Shown here: one piece after another, positions 18,523 through 27,496 of the stretch | Position numbering within the stretch: the first letter of the stretch is position 1 | Layout of the letters: every line of letters starts with the position of its first letter | Position numbers and translations under genes: made by a program | Notes under the pieces: model-generated | What the model saw: the letters and a program-made list of their open reading frames with translations, nothing else | Database searches by the model: none | What the model was told of the DNA's origin: nothing | Origin: Cohaesibacter sp. ES.047 | Lineage (GTDB): Bacteria; Pseudomonadota; Alphaproteobacteria; Rhizobiales; Cohaesibacteraceae | Assembly (NCBI RefSeq): GCF_900215505.1 | Contig: NZ_LT907844.1 | Span: 4,945,078 to 5,009,077 of the forward strand | Length of the DNA stretch: 64,000 nucleotides | Direction of reading: 5' to 3'

Positions 18523-19728
18523 ATGATGACACCCGAACATCGAGGATATGCAACAAGAATCTCCATATTCTATGCCGCGTTCTTTTTCCCCTTTGGAATT
18601 TATTTACCATATTTCGGCGTCTGGCTGGAAGACCTTGGAATGAGCGCGGAGGAAATCGGATTCCTGCTGACCATCCCCATGATCACCCGTGTCTTCTGCA
18701 CGCCAATCATGGCCGGGTTCTCGGATCGATTGGGAGACCGAAAGCTTGCACTGATTCTCTATTGCGGCTTCTACACCATGACATTCGGACTGATCCTTCT
18801 GGATGACAGCCTTGTCTGGGTCGCAAGCATCATGACCATTTCCTACATTGCCCATAGTGCCATCGTTCCGGTGAGTGATTCCCTAGCGTTAGCCGGGACT
18901 CGGCGTTACGGTCTGGACTACGGCAAGATGCGCAGCTGGGGCTCGATCGCCTTCATGGCATCCAACCTCGTGGGGGGTGTCTTTCTCGACGCGCTTGGCG
19001 CCAGCAGCATCATCTGGATTCTGGTGATCGGCAACCTTCTGCACACCACCGCTTCCTTCATCCTGCCGGTTGATCCACGCCGCATCGACAACAAGAGGCT
19101 AGGCAAGGCACCACGGCTCGAGTGGTCACAATTGCGCGAATTTGTGCAGCCCGGATTCTGGTTGATCCTTCTGTCGGCGTCTGCGATTCAGGCCTCCCAC
19201 AGCCTCCTGTATGCTTTTGGCACTATCTATTGGCGCGACATTGGCATTTCTGCCAATATGACTGGTATCTTCTGGTCGGTCTCCGTCGCCTCTGAAGTTA
19301 TATTGCTATATTTTTCCAAACGCATTCTCGGCTTCATCTCTTGGCGAACCATGCTGATGATCGGCGCGATCATGGCCACTGTGCGCTGGACGATCATGCC
19401 CATGCATCTACCCGAATATGGATATCTGATCCTGCAGCTTTTCCATGCTGGCACCTTTGCCTCCTCGCACCTTGGCGTCATGTTCTTCATCTCCGAAACC
19501 GTCGATGACAGCGTATCGGGAACGGCACAAGGCCTCTACACCATGATGAACGGCCTGATCACAGCCGTCGCGACCCTGTTGTCGGGTGTCTTTTTTGCCC
19601 AATGGCAAGGCGATGCTTTCTATTTCATGGCAGCCACGGGCCTCTTATCGTTTTTTGTGCTGCTTATGTCTCGCCTGTTTCCCGTTGGCAAGATCGGCGC
19701 AACGCACAAGGACCCCGGGACAGCCTGA
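18523..19728 (+). CDS. MFS transporter (HcaT-like MFS_1_like group)
   Basis: A 401-residue membrane protein with about 12 hydrophobic segments. The first loop holds the MFS motif GFSDRLGDRKLAL at about residues 65-77. The N-terminal FYAAFFFPFGIYLPYFGVWLEDLG is typical of the MFS_1_like group that includes the phenylpropionate carrier HcaT. The substrate is unknown. A second ATG follows directly at 18526, so the start is uncertain by one codon. It is divergent from the CheZ-like gene and stands alone. Confidence 0.86.
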   Translation: MMTPEHRGYATRISIFYAAFFFPFGIYLPYFGVWLEDLGMSAEEIGFLLTIPMITRVFCTPIMAGFSDRLGDRKLALILYCGFYTMTFGLILLDDSLVWVASIMTISYIAHSAIVPVSDSLALAGTRRYGLDYGKMRSWGSIAFMASNLVGGVFLDALGASSIIWILVIGNLLHTTASFILPVDPRRIDNKRLGKAPRLEWSQLREFVQPGFWLILLSASAIQASHSLLYAFGTIYWRDIGISANMTGIFWSVSVASEVILLYFSKRILGFISWRTMLMIGAIMATVRWTIMPMHLPEYGYLILQLFHAGTFASSHLGVMFFISETVDDSVSGTAQGLYTMMNGLITAVATLLSGVFFAQWQGDAFYFMAATGLLSFFVLLMSRLFPVGKIGATHKDPGTA

Positions 19729-19926
19729 TGGGCGACAGCAAAGCGCTGGCTAAATTTAGCGAAATCCTTCAGAAACGCTTGTATCCGATCACCAAAATAA
19801 GGCACAAGACTTGCAAACAAAGGTCTTTCTATCCAAGCTGCCTTCATCCAAGATCGGGGGCGAACGGGCGATCATCGGCGTGGGCCGGTCACCCAACCGG
19901 CAAGACCTGGGACCAGAGAGTATGAC

Positions 19927-21081
19927 ATGACCGATCAGGGGATCGACATCGCCAAGACTGCGCAACCACCGAGGCTGAGTGACTCAGCAACGGCAGAGCC
20001 CGGCGTCATGCAGCTTGATGGGGACTGGACCCTCGAAACCGTCAAGGAAGCGGACAAGCTTGTCTCCGATAGTCTTGAGACTGCGAAGCGCCCGGAACAG
20101 ATCGATCTTCAAAACCTGTCTTCGCTTGATACATCCGGGGCCTGGGTGATCGTCAGACTGATGCGAGGTCTGGGGCTGGATGAAAGCGCACTTCGCTCGA
20201 TCCGTCCGCGTCACAAAACCCTCTTCGAGGCGGTCTGGGAAACCAACAAGGTTAAACCGCAGGAAGAAAAACAGGCCGGCTATCTCGTCAACATCGCCGA
20301 ACAGACCGGGAAAGGTGTCGTCGAGATCTATTGGGACATCAAGATACTGGCCCACCTGATGGGCGGCGTTTTGGCAAGCCTTGGTTCGGCCTTTCTTCAT
20401 CCCAGACGGATCCGCTTCACATCGATCGTGCACCACCTTGAACAGACCGGATTGAAAGCCGTTCCGATCGTTGCCTTCATGTCCTTTCTCGTCGGCGCGA
20501 TCGTGGCCCAGCAGGGCGCATTCCAGTTGCGCAAGTTCGGTGCGGAACCCTTCGTCATCGATCTGGTGGGAATTCTGGTGCTGCGCGAAGTCGGCATCCT
20601 GTTGACCGCAATCATGGTAGCAGGCCGCTCGGGCAGCGCCTTCACGGCCGAATTGGGCTCCATGCGCATGCGCGAGGAAGTGGACGCCATGCGGGTGATG
20701 GGCCTCGACGTCATCGAGGTCCTGATTACACCCCGTGTGATCGCGCTCGTCATCGCCCTGCCTCTTTTGGGCATGGTCGCCAACGTTGCTGCACTCAGCG
20801 GCGGCGGCATGGTGGTGTGGTTCTATTCCGACATCACCCCCGCGTCCTACATCAGTTGGCTGCGGCAGGCGATTGCGGTGAACACCTTCATGGTCGGTGT
20901 GATCAAGGCGCCCTTCATGGCCCTGATCATTGCGCTTATTTCCTGCTCGGAAGGGCTTCAGGTCGGAGGTAGCGCCGAATCCCTAGGGCGAAGGACCACC
21001 GCTGCCGTGGTGAAGTCAATCTTCCTGATGGTGCTGGTGGACGGTATTTTTGCCATCTTCTTTGCTGCAGTCGGATATTAG
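19927..21081 (+). CDS. mlaE: MlaE-like permease with N-terminal STAS domain
   Basis: A 384-residue inner-membrane permease of the MCE lipid-transport system. Residues ~27-110 form a STAS domain (LSSLDTSGAWVIVRL), the part that is a separate MlaB protein in E. coli. Residues ~145-384 are the MlaE domain (PIVAFMSFLVGAIVAQQGAFQ, LREVGILLTAIMVAGRSG, EVDAMRVMGLD). The system moves phospholipids between inner and outer membranes. It is the first gene of mlaEFD, 10 bases before mlaF. The start at 19927 avoids an ATG five bases earlier that is closed at once by a stop. Confidence 0.93.
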   Translation: MTDQGIDIAKTAQPPRLSDSATAEPGVMQLDGDWTLETVKEADKLVSDSLETAKRPEQIDLQNLSSLDTSGAWVIVRLMRGLGLDESALRSIRPRHKTLFEAVWETNKVKPQEEKQAGYLVNIAEQTGKGVVEIYWDIKILAHLMGGVLASLGSAFLHPRRIRFTSIVHHLEQTGLKAVPIVAFMSFLVGAIVAQQGAFQLRKFGAEPFVIDLVGILVLREVGILLTAIMVAGRSGSAFTAELGSMRMREEVDAMRVMGLDVIEVLITPRVIALVIALPLLGMVANVAALSGGGMVVWFYSDITPASYISWLRQAIAVNTFMVGVIKAPFMALIIALISCSEGLQVGGSAESLGRRTTAAVVKSIFLMVLVDGIFAIFFAAVGY

Positions 21082-21091
21082 GAGCCAAGGC

Positions 21092-21880
21092 ATGAACACC
21101 GAACAGCACAAGGAAGGCATGGATCAGAACCGCGACATTCTTCTGTCGGTTCGCGGCCTGTCCGTGGGCTTTGCGAATAAACTCATTCTTGAAGATCTCG
21201 ATCTTGATGTGTTCAGCGGCGAAATCATCGGCATTGTGGGCGCGTCGGGCACCGGCAAGTCCGTGTTGTTGCGCGCCGTTCTGGGATTGGTGCCCAAACA
21301 GGAAGGACAATTCATCCTGTTCGGCTCGGACACCAATCACCTGTCGCCAGAGGAGCGCCTTGTCATTGAACGCAAGCTCGGCGTCTTGTTCCAGCATGGT
21401 GCACTTTTTTCCTCTCTGACAGTCCTTCAGAATATTCAGGTGCCAATGCGCGAGTATCTGTCGCTGCCGCAAAGGCTGATGGATGAATTGGCGATATCCA
21501 AGCTCGAACTGGTCGGCCTGTCGCCGGATGCCGCCCATCAATATCCTTCCGAATTGTCCGGCGGCATGATCAAGCGCGCAGCACTCGCGCGCGCGCTTGC
21601 CCTTGACCCGGATCTTGTTTTGCTTGATGAACCCACATCCGGTCTCGATCCCATCAGTGCCGAAGAGTTCGATGAACTTATTTCGACGCTCAGAAACACT
21701 TTGGGACTCACCGTTTTTATGGTAACCCATGACCTCGACAGCCTTAGTCAGGCGTGCGATCGGATTGCCGTCCTTGCCGAACGCAAGATATTGGTGACAG
21801 GAACCATGCAGGAACTTCAGGGTCACGATCATCCCTGGATCCGCCGCTATTTCAACGGCAAGCGCGCCATCCGGCAGTAG
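21092..21880 (+). CDS. mlaF: MlaF-like ABC transporter ATPase
   Basis: A 262-residue ATPase that powers the MCE lipid transporter. Walker A is GASGTGKS (residues 50-57), the signature LSGGM is near 155, Walker B LVLLDEP is near 174, and the switch histidine is in MVTHDLDS. The start at 21092 is 10 bases after mlaE and has AAGG upstream. The frame extends into mlaE without a plausible start. It lies between mlaE and mlaD with gaps of 10 and 15 bases, so it is certainly in one operon. Confidence 0.94.
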   Translation: MNTEQHKEGMDQNRDILLSVRGLSVGFANKLILEDLDLDVFSGEIIGIVGASGTGKSVLLRAVLGLVPKQEGQFILFGSDTNHLSPEERLVIERKLGVLFQHGALFSSLTVLQNIQVPMREYLSLPQRLMDELAISKLELVGLSPDAAHQYPSELSGGMIKRAALARALALDPDLVLLDEPTSGLDPISAEEFDELISTLRNTLGLTVFMVTHDLDSLSQACDRIAVLAERKILVTGTMQELQGHDHPWIRRYFNGKRAIRQ

Positions 21881-21895
21881 GACAGGAGTTGATAG

Positions 21896-23293
21896 ATGGA
21901 AACCAAAGCCAATTACGTTGCCATTGGCCTCTTCACACTGATCCTGACGGCTGTTGGTTTCGGCTTCATCTACTGGATTGCCCGCTTTGATGATGTCAAA
22001 CCCATGCGCGAAGTCGTCGTGCGCTTCGAAGGGTCCGTTGCCGGTCTGATCAAAGGTGGACAGGTCATGTTCAACGGCATCAAGGTTGGCGATGTCAAAG
22101 GCCTCAACTATGACCCGGACAATCCCCAATATGTGCGCGCCTATCTCGATGTCGATTCCGAGATTCCGCTGAAAAAAGACAGCCGCATCGAGCTATCCTT
22201 TCAGGGTCTCACCGGTGTTGGAACCGTCGAAATCAAGGGTGGCAGTGCCGACTTACCGGATTTGCTGGATCAGCCGGGCACACCCGAACTCACCGCCAGC
22301 ACCTCAGCACTGCAGGATCTTATGTCTGGAGCCAGACAGATCCTTGCCCGTGCAGACTCCGTGCTAAAGAAGGTTGAGGGCGTCGTCGACACCAATGAAG
22401 GCCGTATCAGCAACTCCATCGAGAATGTCGAGGCCTTTACCAATGCGCTGAAAAACAACACAGGCAACATCGACACCTTTCTCGCGGACGCCTCCGGCGC
22501 AGCCAAGGGCCTGACCAGCCTATCGGCTAAACTGGAGACGCTCAGCGGCCGGGCCGAAAAGCTGATGGAAGCTGTTAACCCCGAAAGCGTGCGAAACAGC
22601 GTCGCCAACATCGAGACCTTCAGCGACAAGCTGGCCAGCGCCTCCGGTCAGTTCGACGGCGTCGTCAAGGACGTCTCGGAAGCCGCCAAGGGCATCAACG
22701 ATTTCTCGGCCAACCTCTCCACCTCATTGGGCAAGGTCGACACGCTGGTTGAAAGCGTCGACCCGGCAACGGTCCGCAAGGCTGTTGCCTCACTCCAGAC
22801 CTTTGCAGCATCTCTTGACGAGTCCTCCGATGACATCGGAGAGATCGTCAATGAGGCCAAACAGGCAGCCGGCAATGTCAACGACTTCTCCAAGACGCTG
22901 AACGCGCGCACCGATGATTTCAATCAGATCATCACCGATGCCAAGGAGATATCGGGCCGCCTGCGTGTCGCGTCCGAGCGTGTCGACGGATTGCTCAACA
23001 AGGTTGACGGTGTCCTGAGCAACGAGGATGGCGGCAAGGGTGTCGTCGAGGAAGTGACATTGGCCGCCCGCTCGATTCGGCGCCTGTCTGAAAGCTTCGA
23101 ATCCCGCGCCGACGGAATTGCGGATGGTCTGGCTCGCTTCTCGGGCAAAGGCCTGAGAGACGTCGAGAGCATGGTCGGGGATGCGCGCAGAACCATGCGC
23201 CGCCTTGAAAGTGCGGTCGAAAAGCTGGAAAATGACCCCTCTAGCCTCATATTCGGCGGCAATAAGGTCAAGACCTATAACCGTCGCCATTGA
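21896..23293 (+). CDS. mlaD: MlaD-like MCE-domain protein with long helical repeat region
   Basis: A 465-residue protein anchored by one N-terminal helix (residues 8-29) with an MCE domain at about 36-118 (GSVAGLIKGGQVMFNGIKVGDV; LSFQGLTGVGTVEIKG). E. coli MlaD is only about 180 residues. Here about 330 more residues follow, dominated by three 61-residue helical repeats (177-237, 238-298, 299-359). Such extensions in other MCE proteins form needles or tunnels across the periplasm. The C-terminus (LENDPSSLIFGG) is typical of alphaproteobacterial MCE proteins. It is third in the mla operon and is followed after 177 bases by the auxiliary lipoprotein. Confidence 0.92.
   Translation: METKANYVAIGLFTLILTAVGFGFIYWIARFDDVKPMREVVVRFEGSVAGLIKGGQVMFNGIKVGDVKGLNYDPDNPQYVRAYLDVDSEIPLKKDSRIELSFQGLTGVGTVEIKGGSADLPDLLDQPGTPELTASTSALQDLMSGARQILARADSVLKKVEGVVDTNEGRISNSIENVEAFTNALKNNTGNIDTFLADASGAAKGLTSLSAKLETLSGRAEKLMEAVNPESVRNSVANIETFSDKLASASGQFDGVVKDVSEAAKGINDFSANLSTSLGKVDTLVESVDPATVRKAVASLQTFAASLDESSDDIGEIVNEAKQAAGNVNDFSKTLNARTDDFNQIITDAKEISGRLRVASERVDGLLNKVDGVLSNEDGGKGVVEEVTLAARSIRRLSESFESRADGIADGLARFSGKGLRDVESMVGDARRTMRRLESAVEKLENDPSSLIFGGNKVKTYNRRH
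22424..22972 (+). repeat. Three in-frame 183-bp units coding for 61-residue repeats in MlaD
   Basis: The units start at protein residues 177 (NVEAFTNALK), 238 (NIETFSDKLA) and 299 (SLQTFAASLD). Each keeps the order N-I/V-E-x-F, then a segment like VSEAAKGINDFS, and the first two end in V-N/D-P-x-(S/T)-V-R-x-(S/A)-VA. The first two are exactly 61 residues with no gaps; the third diverges after about 45 residues. Confidence 0.75.
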
Positions 23294-23394
23294 TGCCAGC
23301 CTCAAGGCAGGGTATGACTAGTCAAACACTGCGTTGCAAAATGCCCTCGCATTTGTGGCAAAAAGGCTTGGTTCGCTCCGATTTACCGGCCCGG

Positions 23395-23413
23395 TGCCAA
23401 AAACCATTTGGCA
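23395..23413 (+). promoter_or_regulatory. Hairpin between mlaD and the auxiliary lipoprotein gene
   Basis: TGCCAAA (23395-23401) pairs perfectly with TTTGGCA (23407-23413) around a five-base loop. There is no U-run after it. It could stabilise the upstream message or mark a processing point in the mla transcript. Confidence 0.35.
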
Positions 23414-23470
23414 TCATCGTTGAACTGATTAAAGTGAGCGCGTGATAGTTTGTTCACCCAAGGTGGGAAT

Positions 23471-24076
23471 GTGATTGGTTTGCGGACTTATATGCGTCAT
23501 TTGGCGATTGTGAGCCTTTGCCTTCTGACTGCGTCATGTGCGGCAGTCGTTGGCAAGAAGGAACTCGCAACCTACGACCTTTCGGCACCGACCAGCTTTG
23601 CCGAAATCAGTGGCCAGACCAATGCCCAACTGCTGGTATCGATTCCCACGGCTCTGAAGTCTCTTGACAGCGAAATGATCGTCGTACGCCCCGGCGGTGC
23701 AGAGATCACCTATTTCGGCGATGGCCAATGGAATGACAAGCTGCCCGTGCTGCTGCAAGACAAGATCATCCGGACCCTCGAGAATTCCAATCGCGTCCGC
23801 TCCGTTGTCAAACCGGGCGACGGTGTTGTGGTCGACTACAAGATCGCAACGACAATCCGTGCGTTCGAACTGGTTAACGACAAAGGCAGCATTGCCCGCG
23901 TATCCCTGTCGGTCAAGATCATCAACGATCGCACCGGGCGGGTTCGTGCCTCACGTCTGTTCACAGCCACCGCCCCGGCGAGCCTTGCCAACACCAAAAA
24001 GGCCGTGGCCTCACTCGACGTTGCTCTTGATAGCGTTCTGCGCCAACTGCTGGTCTGGGTTCTCAAAACAATCTAG
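23471..24076 (+). CDS. ABC-type transport auxiliary lipoprotein (PqiC/LprI-like, ABC_trans_aux)
   Basis: A 201-residue lipoprotein. The signal ends in the lipobox LTASC, with the lipidated Cys about 23 residues from the chosen GTG start. The family (ABC_trans_aux, as in PqiC) is outer-membrane-linked and works with MCE systems, which fits its place after mlaEFD. The GTG at 23471 has AAGGTGGG just upstream. The ATG at 23492 is possible but lacks a ribosome binding site. The body is typical: ATYDLSAP near the N-terminus and IRAFEL in the core. Confidence 0.85.
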   Translation: MIGLRTYMRHLAIVSLCLLTASCAAVVGKKELATYDLSAPTSFAEISGQTNAQLLVSIPTALKSLDSEMIVVRPGGAEITYFGDGQWNDKLPVLLQDKIIRTLENSNRVRSVVKPGDGVVVDYKIATTIRAFELVNDKGSIARVSLSVKIINDRTGRVRASRLFTATAPASLANTKKAVASLDVALDSVLRQLLVWVLKTI

Positions 24077-24156
24077 AGCGCTCACACGGCCCTCACAGCA
24101 TCTGATCTGCATCCTTCAAACATCCCCCCAAGCGTCCTTTTGACAGCCGCGAATGC

Positions 24157-24191
24157 AAAAAGGCACCGGCCCCAAATGTGGCCAGTGCCTT
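24157..24191 (-). terminator. Intrinsic terminator for the agt-plcP operon
   Basis: AAGGCAC-x-GGCC (24160-24171) pairs with GGCC-x-GTGCCTT (24180-24191); the one central non-Watson-Crick pair is a G-U wobble in the minus-strand RNA. The A-run at 24157-24161 gives a U-run on the minus strand, about 50 bases past the stop at 24240. Confidence 0.85.
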
Positions 24192-24239
24192 GCATCAAAC
24201 ATCCGCATCCGAGCGACACTCGAGCGCTCAAGCGCTCAG

Positions 24240-25241
24240 TCAGTGTTCCAGATTGCCAAAGAACTGCTTCGCACTTGCTTCCCAGCTATATTTGGAGGCA
24301 TAGGCAAGACAGGCTTCAGGATCAATTGTCAGAGCCGCGCGCACCGATGCCGCAAGATCCTCGCCAAGCACACCAACACCGCTGTCGCCAATAACATCCA
24401 GAGGCCCCATGACCGGATAGGCAGCGACCGGAAGGCCCGACGCCAAGGCTTCGAGCAGAACAATGCCGAATGTATCGGTTTTGGACGGGAAGACGAACAC
24501 ATCGCACGCGGCATAGATCGCGGCAAGCTCTTCGCCTTCCTTCAGCCCCAGAAGCTGAACGTCCGGATATTGCTTCTCAAGCGCGGCCTTTTGTGGTCCC
24601 TCGCCGACGACGATCTTGGTGCCATCCACCTTCAGCTCCAGAAAAGCGCTGATATTCTTCTCGACTGACACCCGTCCGACATAGAGCATCCGGGGATGAG
24701 CGAAGTCCAGCGCCTCGTCATTCTCCGTGCGCGGGTGAAACAACGCAAGATCGACGCCGCGTCCCCAATAATGAAGGTTCTTGAAACCGCGCGCTTCAAG
24801 GTCGCGCTTGAGGCTGGGCGTCGCTACCATACAGCTGGAGCCGCGATTGTGGAACCAGCGCAGAACCCGGTAGGTCCAGGACGCAGGGATCGGAAAGCGG
24901 GCGGCCAGATACTCCGGAAAGCGCGTATGGTAGGAGGTCGAGAAAGCGCGCTTGTGTTTGCGGCAATAGTTAGAAGCCCAAAAGCCGAGCGGCCCTTCGG
25001 TGGAGATGTGAATGAAGTCCGGTTGGATTTCCTCAATGCGCCGCGCAACAGAACCACCAAGGGTCAGCGACAGGCGGATTTCGGGATAGGTGGGGCACGG
25101 AACCGTCTTGAAAGACTGCGGCGTCAGGTAATGAACCTCATGTCCCAGCTTTGTCAGCTCTTTACCAAGCCGATCGAGAGAACGAACAACACCATTGACC
25201 TGAGGGTGCCAGGCGTCGGTAACAATTAAAATGACACTCAT
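24240..25241 (-). CDS. agt: GT4 glycosyltransferase, Agt-like (partner of PlcP)
   Basis: A 333-residue GT-B glycosyltransferase of family 4. The N-terminus has TDAWHPQVNGVVRSL, the acceptor loop, and the C-terminal half has the nucleotide-sugar site VFPSKTDTFGIVLLEALASGLPV with the EX7E glutamates. Its start overlaps the stop of the metallophosphoesterase gene by four bases. This exact pair matches the plcP-agt operon of marine and soil alphaproteobacteria, where Agt adds sugar to the diacylglycerol released by PlcP to make glycolipids when phosphate is scarce. The sugar used cannot be read from sequence. Confidence in the enzyme class is high, in the Agt role moderate. Confidence 0.8.
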   Translation of the reverse strand: MSVILIVTDAWHPQVNGVVRSLDRLGKELTKLGHEVHYLTPQSFKTVPCPTYPEIRLSLTLGGSVARRIEEIQPDFIHISTEGPLGFWASNYCRKHKRAFSTSYHTRFPEYLAARFPIPASWTYRVLRWFHNRGSSCMVATPSLKRDLEARGFKNLHYWGRGVDLALFHPRTENDEALDFAHPRMLYVGRVSVEKNISAFLELKVDGTKIVVGEGPQKAALEKQYPDVQLLGLKEGEELAAIYAACDVFVFPSKTDTFGIVLLEALASGLPVAAYPVMGPLDVIGDSGVGVLGEDLAASVRAALTIDPEACLAYASKYSWEASAKQFFGNLEH

Positions 25242-26047
25242 GCAAGAGCCTTGGAAGGTTGGGGCGCGGCAATCTGTGGCAAGAGCCTCGTTTCCTCGCT
25301 CCAGCGGATCAACTCGAACCGACCATCATCATGCTCGATGATCGCGGTGCAGCTTTCGACCCAGTCACCCGTGTTGAAATAGTCGATGCCGAACTTGTCG
25401 TGCATCTCGGCATGATGGATGTGGCCGCAAATCACACCATCGACATCAAACTTCTTGGCTTCCGAAGAGAGTGTCTCTTCAAATGTCCCAATGAAATTGA
25501 CGGCATTCTTCACTTTCATCTTGGCCCATGCAGACAGGGACCAATATTGAAAGCCCAGTTTTCGGCGTACCCAGTTAAAGACCGTATTGATGTTGAGGGC
25601 AGTCACATAGGCCCAGTCACCAAGGAAGGCCAGCCATTTGGCATGCCTGACAACCATGTCATACTGATCGCCGTGAATGACCAGCATGCGGCGACCATCC
25701 GCCGTTTCGTGAATATAGTGCTCGGCAACTTCGACGCCGCCGAAATGGGCGCCATAATAGTTGCGCAAAAATTCGTCATGATTGCCGGGAACATAAATGA
25801 TGCGGGCCCCTTTGCGCCCCTTGCGGAGCAGCTTCTGCACCACATCATTGTGTGTCTGCGGCCAATACCATTTATGCTGCAGACGCCATCCGTCGACAAC
25901 ATCGCCGACAAGATAGATCGTCTCTGCGTCGTGATACTTCAGGAAGTCAAGCAGCATCTCGGCCTGACAACCGCGGGTACCGAGATGAATGTCGGAAAGA
26001 AAGAGCGCTCTATGCTTGAAAAGCCCTTCATCACTGAACTGGTTCAT
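25238..26047 (-). CDS. plcP: PlcP-like metallophosphoesterase (phospholipase C; often annotated UDP-2,3-diacylglucosamine diphosphatase)
   Basis: A 269-residue calcineurin-like phosphoesterase. Metal ligands are in LSDIHLG (Asp19, His21), VGDVVDGW (Asp49), PGNHDE (Asn89, His90), VIHGDQYD and CGHIHHAEM. The family is close to LpxH, and databases label it so, but alphaproteobacteria mostly use LpxI for lipid A. Coupling to a GT4 gene identifies the PlcP type, which cleaves phosphatidylethanolamine and similar lipids during phosphate starvation. The start at 26047 gives the usual N-terminus; the frame is open to 26110. I found no convincing Pho box upstream. Confidence 0.78.
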   Translation of the reverse strand: MNQFSDEGLFKHRALFLSDIHLGTRGCQAEMLLDFLKYHDAETIYLVGDVVDGWRLQHKWYWPQTHNDVVQKLLRKGRKGARIIYVPGNHDEFLRNYYGAHFGGVEVAEHYIHETADGRRMLVIHGDQYDMVVRHAKWLAFLGDWAYVTALNINTVFNWVRRKLGFQYWSLSAWAKMKVKNAVNFIGTFEETLSSEAKKFDVDGVICGHIHHAEMHDKFGIDYFNTGDWVESCTAIIEHDDGRFELIRWSEETRLLPQIAAPQPSKALA

Positions 26048-26160
26048 GGGTTTGCTCTGAATCACTGATGTCGTCTTTGCTCGGCTCCTTGTAAGTAGGC
26101 CCTGTCTCACTTTTGTGACAAAGAAAGAAAATGACTTTCATAAGTCTATCCGCCCATAAC

Positions 26161-26186
26161 AAAAGGAGGGCCACTGGCCCTCCCTT
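26161..26186 (-). terminator. Intrinsic terminator after fadL
   Basis: GGAGGGCC (26165-26172) pairs with GGCCCTCC (26176-26183) around three bases. The AAAA at 26161-26164 gives a U-run in the minus-strand RNA. It sits 33 bases past the fadL stop. Confidence 0.85.
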
Positions 26187-26218
26187 GCGAAATGTGATCG
26201 GACGGAAAGAGACTCGGA

Positions 26219-27496
26219 TCAATATTGACGATCAAAAGGCTCATCATTCTCGAACAGCGGCTCAGGCTGCCACTGGTAGCGCAAGGACGCAGAAACGATG
26301 TCGGCACTGGAGTCAGCCACAGCGGTATAAGCACCGGCGGCGTTGCTGCCCGAGACACTCACATCATCTTTGATAAACAGGTGGCTATAGCCGACGTCGA
26401 TTCCGAAACGATCATTCACATTGTAGGATGCACCAAAGCTGGCCCAGACACGATCAGCATCCGGAAGTCGAAGATTGCGGTGCTCCGTAGGAATGGGCGA
26501 CTTTTCAAAGCCTAAGCCGCTTCGGACGGTCAAATTGTCATTGAATTGATATTCGCCGCCGACAGAGGCAAACCAGCTATCCTCGTAGCCCAGATGCAGT
26601 TGGTTATTCAGGGCACTGCCCTGAATGATGATAGGATCCTTGACGGAACTCCAGCCAGCCCATTCAAATCCGGCCAAAAAGGTCAAGCGATCAGTGACGG
26701 TCTGCCTCAGACCGATGGTCACACTTTGCGGCAGATCGAGATCAGCGGTGATCGGCGTGCGGCCAAGAGGGGAATAATACTCCGTGCCATCAAGATCGAG
26801 TTGTGTTTCGGACCGGTAACCAATACCGATAATCGTTCCCTCGAATGGCGTAATGGTCACACCAGCACTGAAGGTGGGAGCCCAGGCGTCACCCTTCAGC
26901 TCAAGTCCGTTGCCACCGGGCGCGGATGTCATGCGCACCTTGCCATAGGTCGCGCCCACTCCGAAGCCGACACTGAAGACCTTGTTGATCCGATAGGCAA
27001 CATTGGCCTTGACATCGGTGGTGAAAATCTCCGCCGTGGCCGCATGAAAGCTCGTCGCGGACGGGTTCTCAGCCTTGGTCGCCATGCCGAACGGAGCATT
27101 GACTGAAAGCCCAACGAACAGATCCTCCGTGAGCTGCATGCCGCTATATGAAGATGGAATGAAGGCATCAAGGCCCACATCGCCAGGGTTGCCAAGACCC
27201 GAATAGGCGGCAGGCGTGGTCTGGATATCTTTCACATCAGTATGCGGAATAACACCGGTGAACACACTCTCGGTATTGACGCCCGAGACCCCGGTCAGCG
27301 TCGAGGGGTTCCAATAGACCGACGACAGGCTCGTGCCTGCCGCCACACCGGCAAAGGATGCCCCCTGCCCCACCGAACTCTGCTCGCGCAGGGCAAAACC
27401 GCCAGCTTGCGCACTGGTGACAACCATCACACAGCTGCATGTCATGATGGCTGCCGTCGCCACCCCCGTCTTCAGACCACGAATACTCATTGACAT
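26219..27496 (-). CDS. FadL/OMPP1-family outer-membrane transport protein
   Basis: A 425-residue beta-barrel of the FadL/TodX family, which lets long-chain fatty acids or other hydrophobic molecules cross the outer membrane. The signal peptide ends at about ...SAQA, and the mature start GGFALREQSSVGQG is the family hallmark (N-terminal hatch). A C-terminal DIVSASLRYQW strand matches barrel closure, followed by a short tail. The start at 27496 is used, with GGGAGG 11 bases upstream; a GTG at 27502 has better spacing. No fatty-acid genes are adjacent. Confidence 0.9.
   Translation of the reverse strand: MSMSIRGLKTGVATAAIMTCSCVMVVTSAQAGGFALREQSSVGQGASFAGVAAGTSLSSVYWNPSTLTGVSGVNTESVFTGVIPHTDVKDIQTTPAAYSGLGNPGDVGLDAFIPSSYSGMQLTEDLFVGLSVNAPFGMATKAENPSATSFHAATAEIFTTDVKANVAYRINKVFSVGFGVGATYGKVRMTSAPGGNGLELKGDAWAPTFSAGVTITPFEGTIIGIGYRSETQLDLDGTEYYSPLGRTPITADLDLPQSVTIGLRQTVTDRLTFLAGFEWAGWSSVKDPIIIQGSALNNQLHLGYEDSWFASVGGEYQFNDNLTVRSGLGFEKSPIPTEHRNLRLPDADRVWASFGASYNVNDRFGIDVGYSHLFIKDDVSVSGSNAAGAYTAVADSSADIVSASLRYQWQPEPLFENDEPFDRQY

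Noticed and set aside
20936-22129. 397-codon open frame antisense to mlaEFD
   Set aside because: The mla genes have all their motifs in the other strand; this is a high-GC shadow frame.
26048-26160. Possible Pho box upstream of plcP
   Set aside because: GTCA elements occur, but their spacing (16 bases) and flanks do not fit the 11-base-spaced CTGTCAT repeats.
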